From: Clostridia bacterium | Lineage (GTDB): Bacteria; Bacillota; Clostridia; TANB77; CAG-508 | NCBI GenBank assembly: GCA_017515985.1 | Contig: JAFWDV010000015.1 | Location: forward strand, 1 to 58,441 | Reading direction: 5' to 3' | DNA: 58,441 nt | Shown here: positions 34,275 to 42,875 of the stretch, in pieces | Layout of the letters: each line of letters starts with the position of its first letter | Position numbering within the stretch: the stretch's first letter is position 1 | Program-made: the position numbers and the translations under genes | The notes under the pieces: generated by a model | What the model saw: the letters and a program-made list of their open reading frames with translations, nothing else | What the model was told of the DNA's origin: nothing | The model's database searches: none

Positions 34275-36212
34275 ATGGATAAATTTTTGAATAAAGCAAT
34301 TATTGGAAATAAAAATATTGTGGCAAGTTTTAGCCAGCATGGAGAGCTTAATAGATTTTGCTTTCCGTATATTGATGGTAGACAGTTTGTGGATTTTTTT
34401 CACACGGGAGTGAAGATAAATGATTCAAATACTATTTATCTTCATAACGATATTAATAATACATATAGTCAAAGCTACGTTGATGGTACAAATGTATTGG
34501 TTACAAATATTAAAAATACATATTTTAACTTAAAGATTGAGCAAACGGATTTTGTTGCAATCGATGATAATATTTTGGTTAAAAAATATTTTTTTAGTAA
34601 TATGAATTCAATTGACTTAGACCTAAAATTTATTACACATAGTAAAATTTTGTCGAATTCGCTCGAAAATTATGGTAGTAAAATTTTTGAAAATGGCATA
34701 ATTCAGTATAATCATAATTATACCATGAGCATTTTTTCGAAAAATAAATTATGTGGCCATAGATTAAACGATGTGCAAAATCAAATTGATAGCGGTACTT
34801 TAGAAGATAAGGATATTATTGGAATGTCTAATGAGGTTGCTGTTTCTTATGATGTTGGTACGTTAAAACCTAAAGAAAAGAAAACTTTTTATTTATACGT
34901 AAGTGTTGATAATTCGCCTAATTGGAGTACAGAAAAAATATCTCATTTTATGAAATTAGATGATGAGAAAGCACTTTCGGAAACTGTTAAGTTTTGGAAG
35001 AGCTATTTAAATAAGCATACTGCAATTAAGCTTGAAAAATATGAAGGCAGTTTTTATAAAAAGATTAAGGAAATATACGATAGATCTATTTTATTATATC
35101 CAATGCTTATCAATTATGATTATGGTGGAATCGCAGCTGCCCTTGAGGTTGATGATGAAAGACAAAAAAGTGGTGGATATAGATATTGTTGGACTAGGGA
35201 TGCAATTTTTATTGCCGAAGCATTTGATCTTTTAAAAATGGAAGAAGATACGGAGCGTTTTTACAATAAGTTTTGTCGTAAGACGCAAAGTGAAAATGGT
35301 ATGTGGGAACAAAGATTTTTCACTGATGGCAGCTTAGCTCCATGTTGGGGCTATCAGATAGACGAAACTGCAAGCGTCGTTTATGGTGTATATAATCACT
35401 ATTTGCATACTAAAGATAAATCGTTTTTAGAGCAAAATTTAAAAATGTGCGAAAATGCTATAAAGTTTCTTGATAAATATGTTGAAAATCTTTTGAATAT
35501 TGATGAAAAAGATTTAGTAAAAAAAGAGCTAGATGAAAAATATAAAAAGACCTTTAATCCAGCAAAGCATATAAGTTATGACTTGTGGGAGATGAATGAA
35601 GGAGTTCATTTATATTCTCTATCTGCAATAATTGCCGGATATCAAAGCATGAAAAATATTTATTCTGCAATTCATAATGATGGCGAAAAGAATGCTAGAC
35701 TAAAGTTTGAAAAAAGAAATAAGCAAATTATGAAATTAGATAAGTATATTGATTTACTTCAGGTATTTATCAATGAAAACTTTATTGATAATAAACAAAA
35801 GATTTTAAAACGTAATTTATCAGATAAAAGTATGGACATTAGTGTTATGGGAGCTGTTTATCCATTTGATATTTTTGCAATTGATGATAAAGTTATAAAA
35901 AATACCGTAAGCAAAATTAATATGACTTTAAAGACATATAAGGATGGTTACTTAAGATTTGAAGGCGACGATTATATGAAAGGCGATAGGCCTTGGGTTA
36001 TTACAACATTGTGGATGGCACTTTATTATTTGAAAGCAGGCAATAAAGCACAGGCTGAAAAATGCTTTAAGTTTGTGGTGGATAATGCTTCTGATTATGG
36101 ATTTTTACCGGAGCAAGTACGCAACAAAAAAAGCGATTATGATTGGGTTGTTGGACTTGGATGGTCTCATGCCATGTTTGTTATCGTGCTAGATAAATTG
36201 CTTAAAAATTAG
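34275..36212 (+). CDS. Glycoside hydrolase family 15 (glucoamylase-like) protein
   Basis: 645 aa. An N-terminal beta-sandwich (residues 1-230) precedes an (alpha/alpha)6 barrel with GGYRYCWTRDAIFIAEAF, ENGMWEQRFFTDGSLAPCWG and DLWEMNEGVHLYSLSAI, where Glu residues act as catalytic acid and base in GH15. WVVGLGWSHAMFV closes the barrel. No signal peptide is present, so it probably acts on intracellular alpha-glucans such as glycogen or trehalose-type sugars; the exact substrate is open. Confidence 0.9.
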   Translation: MDKFLNKAIIGNKNIVASFSQHGELNRFCFPYIDGRQFVDFFHTGVKINDSNTIYLHNDINNTYSQSYVDGTNVLVTNIKNTYFNLKIEQTDFVAIDDNILVKKYFFSNMNSIDLDLKFITHSKILSNSLENYGSKIFENGIIQYNHNYTMSIFSKNKLCGHRLNDVQNQIDSGTLEDKDIIGMSNEVAVSYDVGTLKPKEKKTFYLYVSVDNSPNWSTEKISHFMKLDDEKALSETVKFWKSYLNKHTAIKLEKYEGSFYKKIKEIYDRSILLYPMLINYDYGGIAAALEVDDERQKSGGYRYCWTRDAIFIAEAFDLLKMEEDTERFYNKFCRKTQSENGMWEQRFFTDGSLAPCWGYQIDETASVVYGVYNHYLHTKDKSFLEQNLKMCENAIKFLDKYVENLLNIDEKDLVKKELDEKYKKTFNPAKHISYDLWEMNEGVHLYSLSAIIAGYQSMKNIYSAIHNDGEKNARLKFEKRNKQIMKLDKYIDLLQVFINENFIDNKQKILKRNLSDKSMDISVMGAVYPFDIFAIDDKVIKNTVSKINMTLKTYKDGYLRFEGDDYMKGDRPWVITTLWMALYYLKAGNKAQAEKCFKFVVDNASDYGFLPEQVRNKKSDYDWVVGLGWSHAMFVIVLDKLLKN

Positions 36213-36226
36213 ATAAGGATGTAAAC

Positions 36227-36250
36227 GGTTAAAGTCTAAAAACTTTAACC
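36227..36250 (+). promoter_or_regulatory. Hairpin between the GH15 gene and radA
   Basis: GGTTAAAGT (36227-36235) pairs perfectly with ACTTTAACC (36242-36250). No T-run follows, so it is more likely a stability or processing element than a terminator. Confidence 0.45.
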
Positions 36251-36272
36251 AATAGAGAAATGAGGTAGTGAG

Positions 36273-37640
36273 ATGGCAAAAGCTAAAACAATTTTTTTGT
36301 GCAATAACTGTGGATATGAATCAGCAAAATGGCTTGGAAAATGCCCAGCATGTAACGAGTGGAATAGTTTTGTCGAAGAAAAAATACAAAAAACTAGTAA
36401 TGTGGTAATCGGTGGAGATGATAATAAAAAAATTAATAAGCCTATGCAATTAAATTCTGTAGAGGGGAAGGAAAGCTTCAGAACCCCTACAGGATTTGAT
36501 GAGCTTGACAGGGTTCTTGGTGGGGGAATTGTAAAAGGTTCTCTCATTTTAGTTGGTGGAGAGCCAGGTATTGGAAAGTCAACTTTGATTTTACAATTAT
36601 GCGATAAGATTTCAGGCGATGGTAAAGTTTTATATGTATCGGGTGAGGAGTCTGCAGAGCAAATAAAATTAAGAGCTGATAGATTAAATATTAAAAATGA
36701 GGATATAATGTTTCTAGGTGAAACTGATATTGATAATATTCAATCAAGCATCATAGAGCTTAATCCAAAGCTTGTGATTATAGACTCAATTCAAACAATG
36801 TATTCTGATGAAATTACATCTGCTCCAGGTACGGTTAGTCAGGTTAGAGAAATAACAGCTAGAATTATGAAACTATGTAAAAGTAATAATATTACAACAA
36901 TTATAATTGGACATGTTACTAAAGAAGGAAACATAGCAGGGCCAAGGGTTTTGGAACATATGGTTGATACCGTTTTATATATTGAAGGCGAAAGATATTT
37001 TTCATATAGAATTTTAAGAAGTGTTAAAAATCGTTTTGGTTCGACAAACGAAATTGGAATGTTTGAGATGCAAAATGAGGGAATGGTTCAGATTTCTAAC
37101 CCTTCAACGGTTTTGATTTCGGAAAGAGATGAAACAACACCAGGCTCTACAATTATTGCAACCATGGAAGGAACAAGGCCACTAATGATTGAATTGCAAG
37201 CATTAACGAGCACAACAGTATTTGGTTTCCCTAGAAGAACTGCTAATGGATTTGACTGCAATAGATTAATCTTATTAATGGCTGTTTTGGAAAAGAAAGC
37301 TAATATTAATCTTTCGAATCAAGATATTTATTTGAATGTTGTTAGCGGTATTAAAATTTCAGAGCCAGCAGTTGATTTGGGAGTTATTTTATCTGTTGCA
37401 TCAAGCTATAAAAATCTTAGTATTCCAAATGATGTAGTTGTGATAGGAGAGGTTGGACTTACTGGAGAGGTAAGAAGTGTCAATTTAATAGATAAAAGGT
37501 TGAAAGAAGTCGAAAAAATGGGATTTAAGACGTGCATTATTCCAGAAAGTAACAAAAAACTATTGAAAGAGAAATTTAAATTGGATATAATAGGCGTGAA
37601 AAATATTAATGAAGCTATGCAAGCATTAAAAATAAAATAA
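36273..37640 (+). CDS. radA: DNA repair protein RadA
   Basis: 455 aa. The N-terminal zinc finger has CNNC and CPAC (Cys10, 13, 24, 27). The RecA-like ATPase has Walker A GEPGIGKS near residue 97 and the RadA-specific KNRFG motif near 251; the C-terminal Lon-like domain follows (DLGVILSVASSY, GEVGLTGEVR). It drives branch migration in recombination. disA follows, the standard pairing. Confidence 0.97.
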   Translation: MAKAKTIFLCNNCGYESAKWLGKCPACNEWNSFVEEKIQKTSNVVIGGDDNKKINKPMQLNSVEGKESFRTPTGFDELDRVLGGGIVKGSLILVGGEPGIGKSTLILQLCDKISGDGKVLYVSGEESAEQIKLRADRLNIKNEDIMFLGETDIDNIQSSIIELNPKLVIIDSIQTMYSDEITSAPGTVSQVREITARIMKLCKSNNITTIIIGHVTKEGNIAGPRVLEHMVDTVLYIEGERYFSYRILRSVKNRFGSTNEIGMFEMQNEGMVQISNPSTVLISERDETTPGSTIIATMEGTRPLMIELQALTSTTVFGFPRRTANGFDCNRLILLMAVLEKKANINLSNQDIYLNVVSGIKISEPAVDLGVILSVASSYKNLSIPNDVVVIGEVGLTGEVRSVNLIDKRLKEVEKMGFKTCIIPESNKKLLKEKFKLDIIGVKNINEAMQALKIK

Positions 37641-37661
37641 TACTTTAGGGGTGATTAATAA

Positions 37662-38738
37662 TTGAGCCAGAGCAAAGATGAGGTTATAACCGAAATACTA
37701 AAATTAATTGCACCAGGTACAAAAATAAGAGAAGGTTTAGAGAATATTTTAAAAGCAAAAACTGGAGGCTTAATTGTAATTGGTGATACCAAAGATGTAT
37801 TAGATATAGTAGATGGCGGATTTAATTTAAATGTTGATTATACTTCATCTAGATTATACGAACTTGCGAAAATGGATGGAGCTATAATTTTAAGCGAAGA
37901 CTTGAAAAAGATTTTGTACGCAAATGCTCAGCTAATTCCATCACCAAGCATTCCAACAAATGAAACTGGAACTAGGCACAGAACTGCAGAGCGTACTGCA
38001 AAGCAAACTGGTAAGATTGTAATAAGTGTATCTCAAAGAAGAAATGTAATTACAATTTTTAAAGGTGAACTTAGATATGTATTGCAAGATAGCTCAAGAG
38101 TAATAACTAAAGCTAATCAAGCATTGCAAACTGCAGAAAAATATAAAAAAGTTTTTGATGATAAATTAAATCTATTGAATGAATATGAATTTAATGATAT
38201 AGTTACTTTGCAAAATGTAATTGTTTGTATTCAAAGAGCTGAAATGATTCTAAAAGTTGTAGATGAAGTAAGAATGGCAATATATGAACTAGGTGAACAA
38301 GGTAGACTTTTCGAGATGCAACTGGAGGAACTACTTGGAAATCTTGAAGAGGAAGAAAGCTACATTGTGAAAGATTATTTGGTTTATAAGAGAAAGAAAA
38401 CGGTAGAAAGAGCAATTAGCCAAATAAGAAGTATGGATCATGAGGAGCTTATGAATGCTCAGCTTATGGCAAAGGTGCTTGGGTACGATGACTTTGAAAA
38501 TTATGAAGAGGTTAGCGTATTTACAAGAGGATACAGAATTTTAAATAAAATACCTAGAATGCCAAGCAATATAGTGGAAAATCTTGTTACAACATTCAAA
38601 TCTTTCCAGCATATTATTCAAGCAGATATACCACAGCTTGATGAAGTTGAGGGAATTGGAGAAATAAGAGCAAAAGCAATAAAACGCTCTATAAAAAGAA
38701 TGCAAGAGCAATTCATATTTGATAATTTAAGTTTGTAA
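37662..38738 (+). CDS. disA: Diadenylate cyclase DisA
   Basis: 358 aa, start TTG 37662. The DAC domain has the DGA motif (KMDGAIILSED) and RHR motif (GTRHRTAERTAKQTGKIVI). A helical linker and a C-terminal helix-hairpin-helix DNA-binding domain (VEGIGEIRAKAIKRSIKRM) follow. DisA makes c-di-AMP from ATP and scans DNA for branched structures. Adjacent to radA, its inhibitor in Bacillus. Confidence 0.96.
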   Translation: MSQSKDEVITEILKLIAPGTKIREGLENILKAKTGGLIVIGDTKDVLDIVDGGFNLNVDYTSSRLYELAKMDGAIILSEDLKKILYANAQLIPSPSIPTNETGTRHRTAERTAKQTGKIVISVSQRRNVITIFKGELRYVLQDSSRVITKANQALQTAEKYKKVFDDKLNLLNEYEFNDIVTLQNVIVCIQRAEMILKVVDEVRMAIYELGEQGRLFEMQLEELLGNLEEEESYIVKDYLVYKRKKTVERAISQIRSMDHEELMNAQLMAKVLGYDDFENYEEVSVFTRGYRILNKIPRMPSNIVENLVTTFKSFQHIIQADIPQLDEVEGIGEIRAKAIKRSIKRMQEQFIFDNLSL

Positions 38739-38774
38739 TTTAATACAAAATAAAAAACGAAAGGAAGAATTTAA

Positions 38775-39857
38775 ATGAAAGACAAAAGCAAAATGGTTTT
38801 GATAGGTGTAATACTAGTAATCGCAGCTACAATAGCATATGTTTGTTATGGAATTACAAAAGGAAACAAAAATCCTGTTGTTACAATGGAAGTATCTTAT
38901 CGTGATAGTGACGGTAATGAAAAGAATGGAACTGTTAAAATTGAGCTATATCCAAATGTTGCTCCAGAGTCTGTAGCAAACTTTATAGCACTTGCTAACA
39001 ATGGATTTTATGATGGATTAACTTTCCACAGAATTGAAAAAGATTTTGTAGTTCAAGGTGGAGATAAAAACGGCGATGGAAGCGGATCTGCAAAAGTTAG
39101 TGATCTATTTCAGACTTTTGAAGTTACAAAAATAGAAAATAAAAAAGCAACATTAACAAGTAAAAAAAATTTAATTATAAAAGAAAAAGAAGTTGATCAA
39201 TCTTCTATTCCAAAAGAAACAAATGTTGGTGATATTTTATGGTTTAAAGATGGAAAATATCAAAAAGATATTACAGATTATACATACTCAATTAAAGGTG
39301 AATTTTCTGCAAATGGTGTAAATAACAACCTTAAATTTGCTAAAGGTGTAATTGGTATGGCTAGATCAGATTACAGTAGTTATGGTTTAAGAGAAGAAGG
39401 TTATAATTCTGCAAGCTCTCAATTTTTCTTTGTAACTACAGATAAGAAAACAGCTATAGATAGCTTAAATCAAAATTACGCTCCTTTTGGAAAAGTAATT
39501 GAAGGTTATGAGTACATAGAAGAAATTGCTAAAGTTTATGCTGAGAAGAATGAAAGCTCTGAAGAAAAAGCTACAAGTGAAACTACAGAAAATGCACAAG
39601 CTGAAGCAAATCAAGAAGCTGCATCAACAGAAGCAAGCCAAGAAAATGCTGAAGGTGCAACTGAAGAAAAAGCCGAAGAAAAAGATGTTCCAAAAATGAA
39701 GAGTGTTCGTGTTGAAACATATGGAGCAAACTATGGATTACCAAAAATGTTAAATTATGATGAAACATTAAAGACTGTACAACAATATCAAAGTTACTAT
39801 CAACAACTAATGAATCAATCTACATCAACAGATAATAGTGAAGTTTCTGCAGAATAG
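38775..39857 (+). CDS. Membrane-anchored cyclophilin-type peptidyl-prolyl isomerase with an inserted domain
   Basis: 360 aa. An N-terminal anchor helix (residues 7-25) has no lipobox. The cyclophilin fold begins KIELYPNVAPESVANFIALA ... GLTFHRIEKDFVVQGGDKNG and resumes with KFAKGVIGMARS, ASSQFFF and YAPFGKVIEG. Between them lies an unusual insert (about residues 112-165, FEVTKIENKKATL ... IPKETNVGDILWFKDGKY) that resembles the small DUF3006-like beta domain. An acidic Ala/Glu-rich segment (residues 260-310) and a Gln/Tyr-rich tail follow. It probably folds exported proteins. Its RBS is AAAGGAAG. Confidence 0.88.
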   Translation: MKDKSKMVLIGVILVIAATIAYVCYGITKGNKNPVVTMEVSYRDSDGNEKNGTVKIELYPNVAPESVANFIALANNGFYDGLTFHRIEKDFVVQGGDKNGDGSGSAKVSDLFQTFEVTKIENKKATLTSKKNLIIKEKEVDQSSIPKETNVGDILWFKDGKYQKDITDYTYSIKGEFSANGVNNNLKFAKGVIGMARSDYSSYGLREEGYNSASSQFFFVTTDKKTAIDSLNQNYAPFGKVIEGYEYIEEIAKVYAEKNESSEEKATSETTENAQAEANQEAASTEASQENAEGATEEKAEEKDVPKMKSVRVETYGANYGLPKMLNYDETLKTVQQYQSYYQQLMNQSTSTDNSEVSAE

Positions 39858-39943
39858 AAATTTTGGGGACGGAGGAAAAAATTTCCGATAAGGATTTTTT
39901 CTCCGTTTTTTGTTTGTGGAAAATTTTTCCTCCGTCCCTAAAA
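39858..39943. repeat. Dyad element copy 3 (GGACGGAGG type)
   Basis: TTTTGGGGACGGAGGAAAAA from 39861 is mirrored by TTTTTCCTCCGTCCCTAAAA ending about 39943. The inner ATTTTTTCTCCGTTTTTT again offers an alternative terminator stem. It starts right at the cyclophilin stop codon and resembles copy 1 base for base over most of its length. Confidence 0.85.
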
Positions 39944-39967
39944 TTTTTTTTATTGGCAAAAGAAAAA

Positions 39968-40012
39968 GCGGAGGGAATCAAACAGGCAGTGCCTGATGAT
40001 GATCCCCTCCGC
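39968..40012. terminator. GC-rich hairpin
   Basis: GCGGAGGG-ATC (39968-39979) pairs with GAT-CCCCTCCGC (40001-40012) with an inner CAGGC/GCCTG helix. This stretch is markedly GC-richer than its surroundings, and a small GGTCG/CGACC dyad follows near 40051. With no T-run it may be a structural RNA or a remnant of imported DNA. The rest of the gap to 40140 is AT-rich and holds nothing I can identify. Confidence 0.5.
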
Positions 40013-40140
40013 AAGAGGTAAAGGAACAATCTATAATAATATAAAATTGTCGGTCGCGAATCGACCTACTAAAAACCTCATTTATGGTGTTTATTATATA
40101 ACAAAATAATTATTTTGTAAATAGAAAAAGTAAATTAAGC

Positions 40141-40169
40141 TTGAAAAAATACAAAAAACGTTGTAAAAT
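40141..40169 (+). promoter_or_regulatory. Promoter for the 75-aa gene
   Basis: TTGAAA at 40141-40146, a 17-bp spacer and TAAAAT at 40164-40169. Confidence 0.75.
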
Positions 40170-40200
40170 TACAGTATCACAATGAAAAGGAGGGTTCGTC

Positions 40201-40428
40201 ATGATTGTAAACAAAAATGATGACCGGGCCAGCGAAAAGCAAAAAATCATAGACAATGCCGTGAGAACTGTTATTATTACAGTGGATGCTCAGGGCAAGA
40301 TGGAATTCTTGTCAAACACAATTGATTTAAACGAGCTTATCGAAATACTTGGTGCAGCGTATGATGAGCATGTTCGAAGAGCTGAAATCATGTGTGAGAT
40401 GACCGAGGATGGCAAGTTCTTGCAGTGA
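40201..40428 (+). CDS. Hypothetical 75-aa protein with foreign codon use
   Basis: Not recognised. ATG 40201 follows AAAAGGAGGG. It is a small acidic soluble protein with the core RTVIITVDAQGKMEFLSN and a helical end (IDLNELIEILGAAYDEHVRR). Its DNA uses GCC, GGC, CTT, AAG and CGG where neighbours use AT-rich codons. Codon 9 is an in-frame CGG (40225-40227), a codon otherwise missing from intact genes here. It has its own promoter and terminator, so it is a one-gene unit, probably acquired. Confidence 0.7.
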   Translation: MIVNKNDDRASEKQKIIDNAVRTVIITVDAQGKMEFLSNTIDLNELIEILGAAYDEHVRRAEIMCEMTEDGKFLQ

Positions 40429-40433
40429 TGTGG

Positions 40434-40462
40434 AAGCCGCTCAAGTTTTGGGCGGCTTTTCC
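40434..40462 (+). terminator. Intrinsic terminator of the 75-aa gene
   Basis: AAGCCGC (40434-40440) pairs with GCGGCTT (40452-40458), followed by TTTCC. Confidence 0.8.
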
Positions 40463-40551
40463 TATGTTATAAATTTTTATTGTATTTAGATTAAATTTAA
40501 TATAAAATATTTTTAGAATAATTTTGATATTATAAAAGGAGAAAGTGCATT

Positions 40552-40728
40552 TTGGAAGATAAAATAATTATAAAAATAAGCTACAAAGGTAATAGATACG
40601 CAATATATAGAAGTTCAAGAATATATGATGAGCAACGTAAAAAATTTTTAGATGAAACAAAAGATTTCAATTTAATATCAAATATACGAAATGAAATGAC
40701 AAGTGGTTATACAGATATTATAAGATAA
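40552..40728 (+). CDS. Small hypothetical protein upstream of the metallopeptidase-like gene
   Basis: 58 aa, start TTG 40552 with AAAGGAG 10 bp upstream. It is basic and beta/helix mixed (IIIKISYKGNRYAIYRSSR). It is not recognised. The next gene starts 27 bp downstream, so the two are probably cotranscribed. Confidence 0.55.
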   Translation: MEDKIIIKISYKGNRYAIYRSSRIYDEQRKKFLDETKDFNLISNIRNEMTSGYTDIIR

Positions 40729-40755
40729 TGATAATACACGTGTTTAGGAGTTTAT

Positions 40756-42114
40756 ATGATTAAGTTATATAGGTTGCATTTGCAAAAGAAAAAAAGAATA
40801 GAGCAAGTTGTTAATGAAATGCCAATATCGGCTGAGTTTAAGCCATTAATAACTGATATTGTTTTACGTAGAGCATTGCAGTTTACACTTAGCGACGAAT
40901 TATTGGAGGAAGATTTAGCTTCTCTAAAAGCAAACCTAAAAGAAGTTGTGATTTCAGATAAAATTTTAGAAGAGCGTGAAACTGTGCTTGCAGCATATTT
41001 TCCAGAGGAGAAGAAAATTGCTATAGCGCCACAAACTTTAGCGGAGTCTCCAGAAATTTTGTTTCAAATATTATCGCATGAGGTGTACCATGCTTTATCA
41101 AAAGATAGAAATGGCATAGATCGATTCGACAGGTATAATACAATACTTGAAAAATATAGTGAAGTTTACGAGGAGCTTGTTGTTGAAAAGGCATCATATA
41201 GAGCTACATTTCCAACAAGGCATGACCTTACAGGTCTTAACAAAAATGCTTATGGGTATGATGATTTGGTTTTTGTGCTTGATATGATTGAAGCAACATA
41301 TGGCGTAAATGAACAAGATTTGTTAGAGCATGCTATTTTTGGAAGGGATTGTTTGGCAGAATTTCTTGCTAAAAGAGATGGCTCAAAAAATGGAATTGAA
41401 GCAGTATATCAATTTCTAGAAGAAATGGAAGTTGGCGCATCTTTATTATGGTCTACAGTGTATCCTCAAAAGAAAAAAGAAAGAAAAAAAGAAGATGTAG
41501 AAGCTAATATTGAGTGCTCTTTGGATGCATTATTTAAAATATGCGAGGATAAAATATTGCAAAGAATGAGCAATAGCAGAACTAGAAGTTTAAAAGAGGC
41601 AAAGCTACTTAAAGAGGAAATTGCTTTTTGCCAATATAGATTAAAAAATATAATTAAAGCCGCGATAGAAGAGTTTGAAAAAGATGGAGAGTATTCAATT
41701 AGAGCTCCTTTTTTAGAGCACACCAAAAAGTATAGGAGAGAATGTGCCAAAAGATTAAACTATATGCAGCAGATTTCTGAAAGCACGGATTTTGAATCAC
41801 CCCAGGAGCAACTTCGAATTTTTAGACGTGCTAAAAGGGGAAAATTTTCTGATAAGTATTTCGAGGATAATGAAATGGATGGAGAAGTATGTAAATGGTC
41901 GGTTTCTGAAAAGTATATACGAGAAGGCGAGGAGCTTGAAGGATATTGCTATGGATGGGATAACACATTTGTGGTTAACCAGTGTAAAAAAATTGTTAGA
42001 GCTTGGGAAGCTGTTCATGGAAGGCCAGATTTAACAATAGATCCGGATAGTAAAACCGAGTATACTACTAAGAAAAACGCAGAAATTCAGGAGGATGAAT
42101 ATTCTAGAGACTAA
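40756..42114 (+). CDS. Putative zinc metallopeptidase-like protein
   Basis: 452 aa, no signal peptide. The segment ILSHEVYHALS (about residues 112-122) contains HExxH, and EELVVEKASYRA some 30 residues later supplies a candidate third ligand, together a gluzincin-like pattern. The remaining 300 residues are helical and charged and match nothing I know. Peptidase activity is inferred from the motif only. The gene ends in dyad element copy 4. Confidence 0.6.
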   Translation: MIKLYRLHLQKKKRIEQVVNEMPISAEFKPLITDIVLRRALQFTLSDELLEEDLASLKANLKEVVISDKILEERETVLAAYFPEEKKIAIAPQTLAESPEILFQILSHEVYHALSKDRNGIDRFDRYNTILEKYSEVYEELVVEKASYRATFPTRHDLTGLNKNAYGYDDLVFVLDMIEATYGVNEQDLLEHAIFGRDCLAEFLAKRDGSKNGIEAVYQFLEEMEVGASLLWSTVYPQKKKERKKEDVEANIECSLDALFKICEDKILQRMSNSRTRSLKEAKLLKEEIAFCQYRLKNIIKAAIEEFEKDGEYSIRAPFLEHTKKYRRECAKRLNYMQQISESTDFESPQEQLRIFRRAKRGKFSDKYFEDNEMDGEVCKWSVSEKYIREGEELEGYCYGWDNTFVVNQCKKIVRAWEAVHGRPDLTIDPDSKTEYTTKKNAEIQEDEYSRD

Positions 42115-42132
42115 AAAAGACGCGAAAAAGAG

Positions 42133-42190
42133 GAAAAAGGGGACGGACTCATTTTTAATGAATATTAAAAATGAGTCCGTCCCCTTTTTC
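42133..42190. repeat. Dyad element copy 4 (GGACGGACTC type), terminator
   Basis: GAAAAAGGGGACGGACTCAT from 42133 is mirrored perfectly by the complement ending at 42190, with an AT loop. The inner 17 bp are the same as in copy 2 at 21420. The right arm ends CCCCTTTTTC, so it can serve as a terminator. Confidence 0.88.
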
Positions 42191-42224
42191 CGTCACCTTT
42201 TTCCATTTTTTTTGAATTTTTAAT

Positions 42225-42270
42225 TTGACAAATGCATATAATGGTAGTATACTAATATACGTATTTAGTA
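42225..42270 (+). promoter_or_regulatory. Promoter and overlapping operator of the tetR-yhgE pair
   Basis: TTGACA at 42225-42230, a 17-bp spacer and TATACT at 42248-42253. Overlapping the -10 is a 21-bp near-perfect palindrome at 42250-42270 with arms TACTAA and TTAGTA and centre ATACGTAT. This is the expected place and size for a TetR-family operator, so the downstream regulator probably represses its own operon. Confidence 0.8.
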
Positions 42271-42296
42271 TAGTAGTATAATAAGAAGGTGAGGAT

Positions 42297-42875
42297 ATGA
42301 AAGAGGAGCAGATACTAAAAGCTGCAAAAAAACTTATATCTAAATATGGATATAAAAAAGTATCGATGGATGAAATTGCTGATGAAGCAGGGGTAACTAA
42401 AAAAACGGTTTACTCATACTTCGAAAGTAAAGAGGAACTTTTAAATGCTTTAATTAGAAAAGAGCTTGAAAAAATGAAAAAAGATCTTGAGGTTTTGGAG
42501 CAAGAAAAAGGTGACCTTTTGGTAAGCATTCACGAAGGTATTTATAATTTGTTAAAGTTTAGAAGAAAAAACAACTTGTTTAAGATATTGTTTGAGGAAG
42601 CCGAAGTCGTTAAAAATGCAAAGCTAAAAGCATGTTTAAGTGTTATTGAAGAAGATATAATTGCATATATTAAATCTGTTTTGGAGGATGCAAATAAACA
42701 AGGAAAAATAGAAGTTAAAAATATTGATGTTATGGCTTTCTTAATTTATAAAATGTACATTGCATTAATGATGGAGTGGAACGATAACTATAAAAAAATT
42801 GACGAGAAGGAAGTTGCAGACAATATTTTGCAAGTTTTAGAGCATGGTATTATCAGAAAGGAAGTTGAAAAATAA
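42297..42875 (+). CDS. TetR-family transcriptional regulator
   Basis: 192 aa. The N-terminal DNA-binding domain reads ILKAAKKLISKYGYKKVSMD ... EIADEAGVTKKTVYSYFESK, the standard TetR helix-turn-helix. The C-terminal ligand domain is unspecific. Its stop TAATG overlaps the start of the membrane protein, so the two are coupled. It likely binds the palindrome at 42250-42270. Confidence 0.93.
   Translation: MKEEQILKAAKKLISKYGYKKVSMDEIADEAGVTKKTVYSYFESKEELLNALIRKELEKMKKDLEVLEQEKGDLLVSIHEGIYNLLKFRRKNNLFKILFEEAEVVKNAKLKACLSVIEEDIIAYIKSVLEDANKQGKIEVKNIDVMAFLIYKMYIALMMEWNDNYKKIDEKEVADNILQVLEHGIIRKEVEK

Noticed and set aside
41792..42034. ORF in another frame of the metallopeptidase-like gene
   Set aside because: A shadow of the longer, well-started frame on the same strand.
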